A stretch of 64,000 nt of DNA from Bifidobacterium asteroides DSM 20089 (lineage in GTDB: Bacteria > Actinomycetota > Actinomycetes > Actinomycetales > Bifidobacteriaceae). Under the pieces are notes generated by a model. The model was given only the letters and a program-made list of their open reading frames with translations. It did no database searches and was not told where the DNA came from. Numbering within the stretch: position 1 is the first letter of the stretch; each line of letters opens with the position of its first letter. The DNA lies in the NCBI RefSeq assembly GCF_002715865.1, contig NZ_CP017696.1, positions 1,860,001 to 1,924,000 on the forward strand. The letters run 5' to 3'. Shown here piece by piece: positions 17,301 to 25,990 of this stretch. Both the position numbers and the translations under genes were made by a program.

Positions 17301-18467
17301 AACAGATTGACTGACCCCAACCAGGGTCAGGGTTTTCCGCTGGACTTCTCCATCAGCCTTTCATCGGACGGCCGCAGCTGGACTCGGGTCTGCAGCCGCC
17401 ACAACTATCCGCTGCCGGTGGACGGTCGGCCGCAGGCCTTCGATTTTGCTCCAATGAGCAATATCAGGTTCATCAGAATCGAGGCAACGCGGCTGCGCGC
17501 CAATCCTTATCAAGGAGGACGGTACGCCTTGCAGCTGAGCCAGATCATGGCCTTCGCCCGCCATCGTCTGCCAGCCATACCTGCAGCTCCCAAGAGCATT
17601 GACGCCCAGCCTCACGGACACTGTCTGCGGCTGACTTGGCGGCACGGACCAATCCGACACCAGGCCGACGCGCCGAGCACCACCCAGGTCCTTCTGCGCG
17701 ACCGAAACGGCAGATCCATGACCTTCTACCTGGACCGGTCCCAAGGACGGGCCGACCTGGACGGAATCCCCTTCGGCTCCTGGCGGATGATCCTGCAGGA
17801 GTGCAACTCCACGGGCATCGGCGAACCTGCAGACCCGCTTGAACTGCACATGGGCCCTCCCAAAGCCGGAAGGACTGACCCGGCGCTGCCCTGCCCCGGC
17901 GACCCTCAGGCCAGCATCGATCTGGCAGACATGACCGTCCGTCTGACTGTTGACCAGGTCCCTCAGGGGTTTTCAGGATACGAACTGACCTTGAAACCAA
18001 CCGACGATCATGAGCCCGAGCCGACCGTCTGGCTGCCCGCCGGCAGGCAGACCCACAGTTTCCGACAGGTTCCTCCAGGCATCTATCGCGTCATGGCAGC
18101 CTTCACCACCGAGGATGGTCGAGTCTCGTCCCCCTCTCCCCCAGGCGATTCCTTGATTCTGGGACATGCGCCCGGGCGTCCAGGCAAGCCCAGGCTGACC
18201 TCTTCCGGTAAAACCATGCAGGCATCCTGGTCGGCCCCGAGCGACGGAGGCATCCCTCTACAGGCCTATCAGGTCACCCTACGCGAAATGGCCCGTGGGC
18301 AGAGTACAGGACTGCGTTTGGCTGCCAAACAGACCACCCTGACCCTCAGTGACCTGGAGCCCGGCAAGTATACAGTCAGCGTCAGCGCCATCAACGCGGC
18401 AGGACCCGGACCGGAATCCCCCGCCTCCCTTCCCTGCCTCATCGCCGAGGACCACCATGAACGCTGA
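14361..18467 (+). CDS. large multidomain GH2 glycoside hydrolase
   Basis: A 1368-residue glycoside hydrolase of family 2. The N-terminus has the sugar-binding domain (NLNGIWDFHPDD, VPTWWDS), then the TIM barrel with the acid/base motif TTNEAW (Glu451); a candidate nucleophile lies in GEEFSV (Glu525 or Glu526). After the barrel come a discoidin-like F5/8 type C domain (about 882-1065) and a C-terminal region with two or three fibronectin III-like repeats (about 1072-1365). Despite these surface-type modules there is no signal peptide or anchor, so it is predicted cytoplasmic. It overlaps the transporter gene that follows by 11 bp. Beta-galactosidase, beta-glucuronidase or arabinosidase activity are all possible. 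Confidence 0.85.
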   Translation: MTGRELTQQQAARRSGVKLNLNGIWDFHPDDGDRGYPVMVPTWWDSLPETTGYPDSWSRDLHHGVYLREFFLDTLDPNEDIILHLDALATLGKVSINAIPVGPSSTRGYLMTLLPYDLDVTRAVHAGRNQIKIEIWSVKFLPTDALTSKEGPDRLLFPFGTENLVGRLGLGGDVWLSSKPKIRIEDLQIIPDLGGDADPSNDRLELNATLTNTSEHPCNLRFKAEVRPWRPSMPKGRTVLAFNPVSCSLNPRSSKVVRLQIAWPDAHYWSRTDPFLYVMHAVLEIGGHVIDRSQERFGFRQFQRQGDRYLLNGIPIRLRGDSLCLLNQGSRDLINEAGDAYGLILDDNQSGQDMTKAWVDAYRHANFNILRNHIRSVPSQALADRADETGMLLEEETAFWNPGSPANVQLDPPLHMSYGPEAIGHYVEWTRRWVRAYRNHPSIVLWSTTNEAWNPKDGDLLIPALQAAVHEQDGTRPVVNDGFNAPITDEDSRHYYGGYPSGMTSAPDIYALYDIKSPLPLAAGEEFSVSTAGIPRYDGQGRIADIYHGRLNGDPDTISRADFGREVGRVTRGIRTTRVVDWKPFCISAFIYDNVEACLEPDRRRIRRGLNPKRLLRPQFDPWRDEDDPWQEGPAFGYIAASFADVAAYDKEFDREPRLGQPHRIYPRGTTSRRTIIVHNDEERRGTDLELVWQVAWQDGPGGRRVVVDRGRRRVQVPHASWRTVPVTITVPRDQASQGSRLLLVLCVRKQGRQVFREENFLGWIDHAAPPRLGTAHPRIDLGRVEWVSREVKHCIHLRQEGGAMSEHWSAQVLEDAEGAFSLERMKGNLRHEQDIYYTVDPSGLEPGHLYRARVRFQGALQETATVTVTFTAGRRPPRQARANLAAGARVQVSSQSDLPGWTRAALVDGRLGAAYNRFGWSSFVSNRNRPEWILLEMRKAATLSQVVLAPRGRNPSGGADQSSQWSGTDSFGVVEYATSNRLTDPNQGQGFPLDFSISLSSDGRSWTRVCSRHNYPLPVDGRPQAFDFAPMSNIRFIRIEATRLRANPYQGGRYALQLSQIMAFARHRLPAIPAAPKSIDAQPHGHCLRLTWRHGPIRHQADAPSTTQVLLRDRNGRSMTFYLDRSQGRADLDGIPFGSWRMILQECNSTGIGEPADPLELHMGPPKAGRTDPALPCPGDPQASIDLADMTVRLTVDQVPQGFSGYELTLKPTDDHEPEPTVWLPAGRQTHSFRQVPPGIYRVMAAFTTEDGRVSSPSPPGDSLILGHAPGRPGKPRLTSSGKTMQASWSAPSDGGIPLQAYQVTLREMARGQSTGLRLAAKQTTLTLSDLEPGKYTVSVSAINAAGPGPESPASLPCLIAEDHHER

Positions 18468-19905
18468 GTCCTTGCCCAGGTCCGCCATTCTGGGCTACGG
18501 CCTAGGCGATGCCGCCAACAACATCGGCTGGCAGATGACCAACCTCTTTCTGACCACCTATTACCTCTACTTGGGCATGGATCCCATGCTGGTGGCCGAC
18601 ATCTTCCTTGGAGCCCACCTCTTCCAGGCCCTGGTCTACCTGGTCGCCGGACGAATCACCGACGGCCGCGCCAAGGACAAGGAAGGCGGTCTGCGGCGAC
18701 TGGTGGTCGTCTTCGGCCTGCCGATGATGATCTCAGTCACCCTGATGTACACCATCCCGGCGGGCGCGCCCATGCCGGTACGCATCGGCTGGGCCATCGC
18801 CACCTACCTGCTTTATCAGCTCCTTGGAGCCTTGGGCGGCGTGCCCTACGGGGCCCTGCTTGGAGCCATGACCCGGGACTCCGATGACCGTCAGCGCCTG
18901 GCGGCTTCCCGCACCTTCGGCGGAGCGGCGGCAGGGGTCGTCCTGACCTTTACCCTGGCTCCGCGGGTCAACGACATGGACCCCTCCCGACTCTTTCTTC
19001 CGGTGGTCGCCGCCTGCTGTCTGCTGGGCTCCCTGGGTTATCTGATCATGGCCCGGACCACCAGGGAGCGCTACCTGCCTCCGGCAGCCCCTCCTTCCTC
19101 CCTGAAAGAGGATCTGCGACTCCTGGCCGACAATCGTCCTCTATTGGTAGTCTGTCTGGCCACCCTGTTCATGACCAACCCGGTGGCCTCGTTGGCCCCG
19201 ATCGTCGCCAAGGAGGTCCTGACCGTCGGCAACCCTGGGCTGACCGGACGAGTCACCTTCGCCCTGACCCTGGTGGGCGTCCTTGCCGGGGTGGTCGTAG
19301 CCCCCTGCTCGCCCTGGCTGGTGCAGCGTCTGGGTAAGCGGGGCACCTGGACCTTGGGCGGGCTGATGGTCATCGGATCCTCGCTGGCCTTCATCCTGGT
19401 CCGATCCGCCTGGCCTGCCGTTGCCTGCATAGCCTTGAACGGCATCGGTGTGCAGGTCATCACCCCTTGCATCTGGTCCATGCAGGCGGATTCGGTCCAG
19501 TACGAGCAGTGGCGGACCGGCAATGGAAACACCGCAGGAGCCTCCATGGCCGCCCTCAGCATCACCCGCCAGGTCGGAGCGGCCATCAATGGATGGGCGG
19601 GGCCGGCCATCCTGTCTTTCCTCGGTTACAGGCCTGGTATGAATGTTGCCCAGGATCCAGCCCTGGGCGCCAATATGCGACTGGCTGTGGGCCTGGTACC
19701 TGCCGTCATGTTCACCATCTCTGTCCTGCTCATCCGCTGCTATCCGCTGACCGAGGAGGTCTTCGGACGCATCAGCGCCGACCTGCAGGCAGGCCGTATA
19801 CAATGCCAGTGCAGCCATATCAGGCAAGGAACGGAGCATCAGGCTTGTCCAGGAGATCCCCGGAGCCCACACAGGGGCGGGAAGGGCACCGACGCGTGCG
19901 CATGA
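18457..19905 (+). CDS. GPH-family sugar:cation symporter
   Basis: A 482-residue transporter of the glycoside-pentoside-hexuronide family (MelB/XylP-like). The N-terminal GYGLGDAANNIGWQMTNLFLTTYYL and the GRITDGRAKDKEGGLRR loop are family hallmarks, with about 12 helices. The ATG at 18457 follows a GAGGA site and lies inside the end of the GH2 gene, so translation is probably coupled. The C-terminal ~50 residues after the last helix are hydrophilic and low-complexity. Together with GH2 it likely imports a small glycoside that the enzyme then hydrolyses inside the cell. Confidence 0.9.
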   Translation: MNAESLPRSAILGYGLGDAANNIGWQMTNLFLTTYYLYLGMDPMLVADIFLGAHLFQALVYLVAGRITDGRAKDKEGGLRRLVVVFGLPMMISVTLMYTIPAGAPMPVRIGWAIATYLLYQLLGALGGVPYGALLGAMTRDSDDRQRLAASRTFGGAAAGVVLTFTLAPRVNDMDPSRLFLPVVAACCLLGSLGYLIMARTTRERYLPPAAPPSSLKEDLRLLADNRPLLVVCLATLFMTNPVASLAPIVAKEVLTVGNPGLTGRVTFALTLVGVLAGVVVAPCSPWLVQRLGKRGTWTLGGLMVIGSSLAFILVRSAWPAVACIALNGIGVQVITPCIWSMQADSVQYEQWRTGNGNTAGASMAALSITRQVGAAINGWAGPAILSFLGYRPGMNVAQDPALGANMRLAVGLVPAVMFTISVLLIRCYPLTEEVFGRISADLQAGRIQCQCSHIRQGTEHQACPGDPRSPHRGGKGTDACA

Positions 19906-20984
19906 TCGACGTGGCCGCAAGGGCCGGAGTGTCCCCGTCCACGGTCTCCCGCGCACTCAACAATCCCGGTCGACTGAACTCGCAGACTGCCGCCCGGATC
20001 CGCTCCCTGGCCCAATCCATGGGCTACCCCCTGCCTGTCAATCCCCCCAACAGGGATGCGACCGGGCCGGTCCTGATAACCTTTCTGGTCCAGGATGCCT
20101 CCAACGGCATCTCCTCCCAGATTCTTGCCGGCGCTCAAGAGGCTTTGCCTGAGCAAGGTGCAGTCGGCATCATCGAGGCCGGAGCCGAGCTGGGGCGGAC
20201 GGAAAACCTGCTGGAAAGCCTGGTCGACCATACCCGTGGGATCATTCTGGCCACTGATCAGGTCCGAACGCCTACGGCCCGGCGCCTGGCACGACGCCTG
20301 CCTCTTGTGGTAATCAACCGCCCCATGGAGGGCCTTCCCTCCATCCTGCCCGATGCCTCCACCGGTCTGGCCCAAGCCCTGGAACTGCTACGGCGGCAGG
20401 GACGACGGTCCGTAGTCTACATAGCCAGCCGGGTGGGAGCCTGGTCCGACCGATCCCGCTGGGAGAGCATACAATCACTCAGCCGGGCCATGGGGTTGGA
20501 ATGCCGGCGAATGGGGCCAGTGGATCCTACTGTCCAAGGCGGCCGGCAGGCTGCCGCCGCTCTGGAGCAGGAACCTCCCGACGCTGTGGTCGCTTACAAT
20601 GATCTGATCGCCGCCGGAGTCATTCTGGGACTGCAATCCAAAGGAGTCACCGTGCCCGACAGGGTCGGCGTCATCGGATTTGACAACACCATGGTCGCCC
20701 CTGTCGTCAAGCCGGCCGTTGCTACGATTCGTATCCCCCGCCGAGCCATAGGACATGCCGCAGCGGATATTCTGCTGGGTCGGAAGCCCGAGACCGGGCA
20801 GTCCCGCCAACAGTCCGCCCTGATCGCACGGCTGCGCAAAGCCGGCATCCCGCCTGTCACCGAGGATCCCGGAGCCCTCGCCCTGCCTACCTCGCTGATC
20901 ATCCGGGACAGCCTGGGCATCCTTGACTTCGAGCGCACTCGAAGGGGTATAGCTGAATCTGCCGGAATGACACGGCCAAGATGA
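19896..20984 (+). CDS. LacI-family transcriptional regulator
   Basis: A LacI/GalR-type repressor with helix-turn-helix IDVAARAGVSPSTVSRALNN at the N-terminus and a sugar-binding domain (DAVVAYNDLIAAGVILGLQSKG, VIGFDNTMVAP). The reading frame is open far upstream. GTG 19896 is best spaced from GGGAAGGG (19880-19887) and gives 362 residues; ATG 19902, which overlaps the transporter stop as ATGA, is an alternative. A stretch of about 35 residues between the effector domain and the end (ETGQSRQQSALIARLRKAGIPP) is longer than usual. Being third in the operon, it probably regulates GH2 and the symporter. Confidence 0.88.
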   Translation: MRMIDVAARAGVSPSTVSRALNNPGRLNSQTAARIRSLAQSMGYPLPVNPPNRDATGPVLITFLVQDASNGISSQILAGAQEALPEQGAVGIIEAGAELGRTENLLESLVDHTRGIILATDQVRTPTARRLARRLPLVVINRPMEGLPSILPDASTGLAQALELLRRQGRRSVVYIASRVGAWSDRSRWESIQSLSRAMGLECRRMGPVDPTVQGGRQAAAALEQEPPDAVVAYNDLIAAGVILGLQSKGVTVPDRVGVIGFDNTMVAPVVKPAVATIRIPRRAIGHAAADILLGRKPETGQSRQQSALIARLRKAGIPPVTEDPGALALPTSLIIRDSLGILDFERTRRGIAESAGMTRPR

Positions 20985-21002
20985 TGGCAAGGAGATCAAC
21001 CC

Positions 21003-21767
21003 ATGGCAATCAAACAGACGGCGGGCCACGACCAGCTCGGTCGGTTCGCACCACAATTCGCCCACCTCAACGATGATGTGCTCTTCGGCCAGGTCTGGTC
21101 CCGCGAGGATGAGCTTTCTGCCAGGGACCGCAGCATGATCACCTGCGCAGGTCTGATGAGCATGGGGCTCTTCCCCCAGCTAAAGAGCCATATGACCATG
21201 GCCAAGAACAATGGCGTTACCCGCACTGAAATGGTGGCGCTGATCACCCACCTGGCCTTCTATGCAGGCTGGCCCAAGGCATGGTCGGCTTTCGGCCTGG
21301 CCAAGGAGGTCTACGGTGAGGGCGACAGTGACGACAAGAGCCAGGACACCACCGCAACTGCAACCGGAACCGGGCCGGATTCAGGGCCTTACCCCTTGGG
21401 GGATTCGGCAGACGGACCCAACTTCACCGGGCATGTCTGGTTGCATCGGCTGACTGATCCGGACGCGGAATGCTCAGCCAGCAATGTGACCTTCGCACCC
21501 GGGTGCGTCAACCGTTGGCACACCCACCCGCATGGCCAGCTCCTGATTATCACCGCCGGGCAGGGGTGGGAGCAGGAGGAGGGCCATCGGCCCCGCAGGC
21601 TGGAACCCGGTAATGTGGTCTTCTGCCCGGCGGGCATCAGACACTGGCATGGCGCCTCAGGCCGGTCGTCCATGGCCCACATCGCCGTCACACCTGCATC
21701 GAAGGGACAGTCCCCGGTCGAGTGGATGGAGTTCCCAGATCCTGACCAGGTAGCCGCTCTGAGATGA
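21003..21767 (+). CDS. carboxymuconolactone decarboxylase-cupin fusion protein
   Basis: A 254-residue two-domain protein. Residues 1-105 are a carboxymuconolactone decarboxylase (CMD/AhpD-like) domain, with the family pattern LSARDRSMITCAGLMSMG and the HLAFYAGWPKAWSAF helix; the AhpD CXXC pair is absent. After a Thr/Gly-rich linker of about 30 residues, residues 140-254 form a cupin_2 beta-barrel with metal-ligand candidates in NRWHTHPHGQLLIITAGQG and HWHG. Such fusions are common beside oxidoreductases and are of unknown activity. It follows the LacI gene by 18 bp and may be in the same transcript. Confidence 0.8.
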   Translation: MAIKQTAGHDQLGRFAPQFAHLNDDVLFGQVWSREDELSARDRSMITCAGLMSMGLFPQLKSHMTMAKNNGVTRTEMVALITHLAFYAGWPKAWSAFGLAKEVYGEGDSDDKSQDTTATATGTGPDSGPYPLGDSADGPNFTGHVWLHRLTDPDAECSASNVTFAPGCVNRWHTHPHGQLLIITAGQGWEQEEGHRPRRLEPGNVVFCPAGIRHWHGASGRSSMAHIAVTPASKGQSPVEWMEFPDPDQVAALR

Positions 21768-21842
21768 CTCGCAGGAACAATCCGCGCGGCCTGATCTACA
21801 ACGGTACGGCGTGCTTTCACCCGGCAGATATTGAGACCGACA

Positions 21843-23079
21843 GATGTTTTGCTGGTTCTTGCCTGCTTTTACACTGGAGGCATGGCTGACAAGAAGGGCC
21901 CGACCAAGGGTTCGGGCGGCAAGCACCGCAACAAGCTGCGCGGCAGGGGGCCCACCCCCAGGGCCGAGGACCGCGTCTACCACAAGGCCTACAAGGCCCG
22001 GCAGGCGGCCCAGCGCAGGCAGGCGGCCGACCCACGGCTGGCGGCCCGCCGCCGGGCCGACCGGTTCACCTCCGACTCCGACGACCTGGTCATCGGCCGC
22101 AACGCGGTCCTGGAGGCCCTGCGCGCGGGCGTGCCGGCCAGCCAGCTCTACCTGGCCGCCCGGATGGAACACGACGACAGGACCAGGGAGATCGTACGCC
22201 TGGCCGGGCAGGAGGGGCTCAACCTGCTGGAGGCCGACCGCCTGGAGATGAACCGCATCGCCCGGTCCGGCAGCCACCAGGGCGTGGCCCTCAAGGTGCG
22301 GCCCTACCAGTACGCCTCCCTGCAGAGCCTGGCCGACCGGGCCGAGAAGCACGCGGCCGCCCTGGAAGGGGCCGACCAGGCGACCAGGGTCGCCGCCCGC
22401 CCCCTGTTCATCGCCCTGGACGGGGTCACCGACCCGCAGAACCTCGGGGCCGTGATCCGATCCGCTGCGGCCTTCGGCGCCTCGGGGGTGATCCTGCCCG
22501 AACGGCGCAGCGCCTCCGTCACAGCCGCGGCCTGGAAGGTCTCCGCCGGAGCCGCCGCCCACCTGCCCGTGGCCCGCGTGGTCAACCTGACCAAGGCCAT
22601 CCAGGGACTCAAGGAACGCGGCTACTACACGGTCGGCCTGGACGGCGCGGGCAACACCACCGTGGGCGAGACGGGCTTCGAGACCGACCCGCTGGTGGTG
22701 GTCCTGGGCTCCGAAGGCAAGGGGCTGAGCCGCCTGGTCCGCGAGAACTGCGACGCCCTGGCCTCCATCCCCATCTCCAGCTCGGTGGAATCCCTGAACG
22801 CCTCGGTCGCGGCCGGCATCAGCCTCTACGCCATAGCCACGGCACGCCGACGACCCGCCAGCCACACCCAATAACCCCAGACAGGCACCGGCAACCTGAA
22901 GACAGACAAGCCAGGAGGACGCCCAGACCGCACACGGCATCCAGCCCGCAGCAGACCGGATGCCGCACAGACCAACCAGTCAGCTGGACGCCCAGACCGC
23001 ATCATCCTGATCATCCTGATCGGCAGCCGCATCCAGACTGCCAGGAGCATAGACCGACCTCAACGAACCCCGACCACCA
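21843..23079 (+). repeat. direct repeat copy A (rlmB block), left flank of EPS locus
   Basis: This ~1.24-kb block matches 42100-43336 base for base at a constant offset of 20,257 bp, with about eight substitutions seen by eye and no indels. It starts 39 bp before the rlmB start codon and ends in what is, in copy B, the last ~100 bp of the DUF4032 gene. Outside these limits the flanks are unrelated. Because copy B continues into an intact DUF4032 gene, copy A is the derived one. Confidence 0.95.
21882..22874 (+). CDS. rlmB: SpoU-family 23S rRNA 2'-O-methyltransferase, copy A
   Basis: A 330-residue TrmH/SpoU methyltransferase, most like RlmB, which methylates the ribose of G2251 in 23S rRNA. 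The N-terminus is basic and low-complexity (about 60 residues, typical of actinobacterial members), then comes the substrate-binding domain (VIGRNAVLEALRAG) and the knotted SPOUT domain with DGVTDPQNLGAVIRSAAAFGASGV, LGSEGKGLSRL and SVESLNASVAAGISLY. The ATG at 21882 has GGAGG upstream. It differs from copy B at only two residues (SAS versus SAT; REN versus REH). Both copies look functional, which is unusual for this core gene. Confidence 0.93.
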   Translation: MADKKGPTKGSGGKHRNKLRGRGPTPRAEDRVYHKAYKARQAAQRRQAADPRLAARRRADRFTSDSDDLVIGRNAVLEALRAGVPASQLYLAARMEHDDRTREIVRLAGQEGLNLLEADRLEMNRIARSGSHQGVALKVRPYQYASLQSLADRAEKHAAALEGADQATRVAARPLFIALDGVTDPQNLGAVIRSAAAFGASGVILPERRSASVTAAAWKVSAGAAAHLPVARVVNLTKAIQGLKERGYYTVGLDGAGNTTVGETGFETDPLVVVLGSEGKGLSRLVRENCDALASIPISSSVESLNASVAAGISLYAIATARRRPASHTQ

Positions 23080-23119
23080 TTCGCGTCCGATTCACCACAG
23101 CCGACTCGCCCACCAGAGC

Positions 23120-23459
23120 AGCCCACACATGGGCGTTCGCTGGTGTTGGTCAGGGTCGCATTGAGCTCCAGCCGTCCGACGATGTTCTCGGTGCCGAAGG
23201 GGAAGAGCAGCCGGCCGGGGCCCTCAGCAGGAGCCAGGGCATCGGCGGGAAGGGATTTGACGCCCCAGATCTCGATCCTCATCCGGTTACGTCCGGCATG
23301 AACCGCCCTGGTGACGTCCAGGTCGTAGGGCAGCAGCGTCATCAGATAGCCGCCGGTGGATGGCGGCCCCACTTGGATTGCGTTGATCGACGCCCTGCCC
23401 AGGGTGGCCAGGGCGTCCAGGTGCAGGATCACGTCCTCGTTCGGGTCAAGGGCACCCAG
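23120..23459 (-). pseudogene. fragment of a GH2 hydrolase gene
   Basis: Read on the minus strand, this stretch encodes a piece closely similar to the N-terminal domain of the GH2 enzyme at 14361 (LDPNEDVILHLDALATLG, then GYLMTLLPYDLDVTRAVHAGRN, then LELNATLTNTSERPC). About 30 residues are missing between FGTENIVGR and LELNATL. It is open in frame with the DUF4032 tail left by repeat copy A, making a chimeric frame of 196 codons (22980-23570) that has no likely function. Differences from the intact gene show it is a diverged paralogue, not a fresh copy. Confidence 0.85.
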
Positions 23460-23529
23460 GCTATGTTGGCGGCCAATCAGAGCACACACCGACAACTTAC
23501 TGACCTCAAAGCCCTGCCAACGCCGAAAA

Positions 23530-24690
23530 TCGGCATTGTGCGCAGAACTTATAACCAGAACATTTCGCAATTCGAGAATTTCTCGACGAGAATATCCAGG
23601 GTTAGCAATGGGCTACAAATTCTTCCCCGGTTTCTAGGAAGCCAGGGGCATAAGACACCGGCCGAGGCACGCTCCAGCAGCGGACTAATCGGGGTCCCTC
23701 GGACCCATGGATGCCGAAAACGGTAAGGGGGTCATCAATGACTTCCACCCCCAACACTGAGTTCTACGGCATCAATACAGGTGGAACGCCCGAAGAGGAA
23801 GCGCTCTTTTCCTCGCCTATCAAATTCGGGTTCAATATATGCTGGACAGCCCGACAGCGTCATCATGATAAATCCCGTGTTTATCCAGGAAATCGTCAAA
23901 CTCAACGGTGGTGTAAATCCGCCAAGCGGCCGGCTCCGACTGGCGACAACACCGACAAATACTTCATGAACACCATATACAGGACGATTCCCATCGGCCA
24001 GCAGGACGGTGTCTTCTCCGCGGTCGCCAAGCAGACCATGAATGATGTATTGAAAAATCTGAACTCACAGAAATTGTTCGCTCTCGTTAGACTTATACCA
24101 AACATGGCCGAAGGCAGGCATCTCTATGCATATTCCTTCAATGATGGCGAAGCCGAGGACTTCCAAGGAGCCGGTCTTGCCAAGGACACTCCGAACAGTT
24201 AGGAGAATCCCGAAATCGGCATCTATCTGAACCAGAACGATTCGACGAAACTGGATTGGTACTTTCACCGTCAAACCATCATCACAAGAACCTCCTGCAA
24301 TGCGAGCAGCGGTGAGCAATCAGCTCAACCGTGATGAAATGCATACCGGCAACCGGGACCGGGATCAGTACCTCTTTGGCGGATCACCCACCTTGAACTT
24401 CAACTTCAAGCAGGGTAGTCAAGTGGAGCGAATGCTCTTCTATGCGCCGGCAGGTGGCTCCATAAGTAACTTCGCCATCAATGGTAATGCCACCGAAGTG
24501 GCCCCAGCGACCTTAAACGGCAAACAGTTCTATCACAGCCTCGCAACCATCGATATCGGCAAAAATGCGACATATGAATACGATGCGAACCGTCAGAATA
24601 GCGGAGTACTAGACTCCATACATTGCAAGGTTGTGGAAACCATCGGACAAGCGGATCGCGCCAGTCTGCTTTTTGTCTCCATCAGCTAAT
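23530..24690 (+). pseudogene. decayed DUF4012 gene
   Basis: Several frames together match the DUF4012 protein encoded at 39623: QFENFSTRISRVSNGLQILPRFLGSQG, then NDFHPNTEF, MNTIYRTIPIGQQDGVFSAVAKQTMNDV, EGRHLYAYSFNDGEAEDFQGAGLAKD, and ERMLFYAPAGGSISNF. The frame is broken by frameshifts and a stop at about 24200, and the N-terminal half is missing. Identity is moderate, so this is a remnant of a different DUF4012 allele, presumably from an earlier EPS locus in the same place. Confidence 0.88.
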
Positions 24691-24741
24691 TACTGGTTTA
24701 TGCTCATAACGACCCCGAAAATCACCAGAAAAGAGAAAGAC

Positions 24742-25881
24742 ATGACAAAGTCCGCGTTGCAAAGAGAGCCTCGATCATCAGGATTTGAGCTCCTACGAAT
24801 CATAGCTATGCTAATGATTGTCTTGCACCATCACATACTGCATAATCAATTCAATCCGGTTGGTACCGGTTGGTCTCTGAAGCAGTTGGCATACGTTTTC
24901 ATGGTTCCTGGCGGAAAAATCGGGGTCGTTATTTTTTTTGGCATTTCCGCGTGGTTCCTTTGCGAATCAAGGTCACCCACTGTCAAGTCATCTCTTAAAC
25001 GTATCTGGATACTCGAGCGAGAAGTCCTCTTTTACAGTATTGGCCTCATGACTTTTTATTGTATTTACAATCGAGAGAAAATCAGTTTACACGGCGTTAT
25101 TGTCACGCTATTCCCGGTTACTCGTGACACGTGGTGGTATATCACTAGCTACGTCTTGTTCTTATTGTTTTATCCATTCATCAATGAGAGCCTGCACAAG
25201 CTTGGCCGTTCAATGCATGGCAAATTGTGCTTGGTCATTGCAGTAATCTGGCTTGTTGTATATGGTCTTCTTCCAGGTCCCTACTTTGATTTCGAATATA
25301 CTAACTTCCTGGCTTTTATTTATCTCTATATACTGATTGCCTACTATCGATGGTACATGACTGAATTCTCCAGCGCCGTTGGATGGCTTCTCATCGCATT
25401 AGGGACACTCATATTCGGAGCAGCTTCAATAGCTTGCGATTTCCTCTACTACAAGACAGGCGCGTCATTCAACCAATCGCGAATCGGATATCTGGGCGGC
25501 GACTGCAAACTGCCGACAATCATAATCGGATTCGGAGCATTGATTATCGCCTCACATCAGCATTTTGTCAGTGCGGCAATCAACTATATAGCAGGAAGCA
25601 CCCTTGCGGTATATCTCATACATGATTATCCCACGACAAGAACACTGCTGGCATCTGTTTTTAATATTGCCAAGTTCTATGACAGCGGTTGGGCTGTTCT
25701 CTTGTCTGTCGGCATCGCCCTTTTGATATTCCTGGCCTGCATTTGCATTGACATTCCCAGGCGCGCAATTTGGAGGGTCCGACTCGATAAACAACCAGGA
25801 AAGCTCTTTGAAGTGGCTTACACGCAGCTGGAGAAGGTCGGACGGCGCTTAAACCCTGCCTTCACAAGGTTTATCAGGTAA
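24742..25881 (+). CDS. acyltransferase 3 family membrane protein
   Basis: A 379-residue integral membrane acyltransferase (family 3, OafA/WecH-like) with about ten helices. The N-terminal SGFELLRIIAMLMIVLHHHI carries the catalytic His region of the family, and FFGISAWFL follows. Such enzymes add acetyl or other acyl groups to surface sugars. An open frame extends upstream, but it runs into the DUF4012 remnant; ATG 24742 is the likely start, ATG 24700 an alternative. It is the first intact gene of the EPS locus. The GC content is clearly below that of the flanking core genes. Confidence 0.85.
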   Translation: MTKSALQREPRSSGFELLRIIAMLMIVLHHHILHNQFNPVGTGWSLKQLAYVFMVPGGKIGVVIFFGISAWFLCESRSPTVKSSLKRIWILEREVLFYSIGLMTFYCIYNREKISLHGVIVTLFPVTRDTWWYITSYVLFLLFYPFINESLHKLGRSMHGKLCLVIAVIWLVVYGLLPGPYFDFEYTNFLAFIYLYILIAYYRWYMTEFSSAVGWLLIALGTLIFGAASIACDFLYYKTGASFNQSRIGYLGGDCKLPTIIIGFGALIIASHQHFVSAAINYIAGSTLAVYLIHDYPTTRTLLASVFNIAKFYDSGWAVLLSVGIALLIFLACICIDIPRRAIWRVRLDKQPGKLFEVAYTQLEKVGRRLNPAFTRFIR

Positions 25882-25990
25882 CCCGGTCAAAGCCATATGA
25901 TGCGCGTATCCGGCGACACTTCGAAGGTTCGCTGTGAAAGGCGACGCAAGCAATTCTCTCCATCATGACAAAGGTATAGGATTTACTATT

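Noticed and set aside
21657-22940. Long open frame on the minus strand opposite rlmB copy A (also opposite copy B)
   Set aside because: It is Gly/Val/Gln-rich low-complexity sequence of the kind produced by antisense reading of a GC-rich gene, and rlmB has full family motifs on the other strand.
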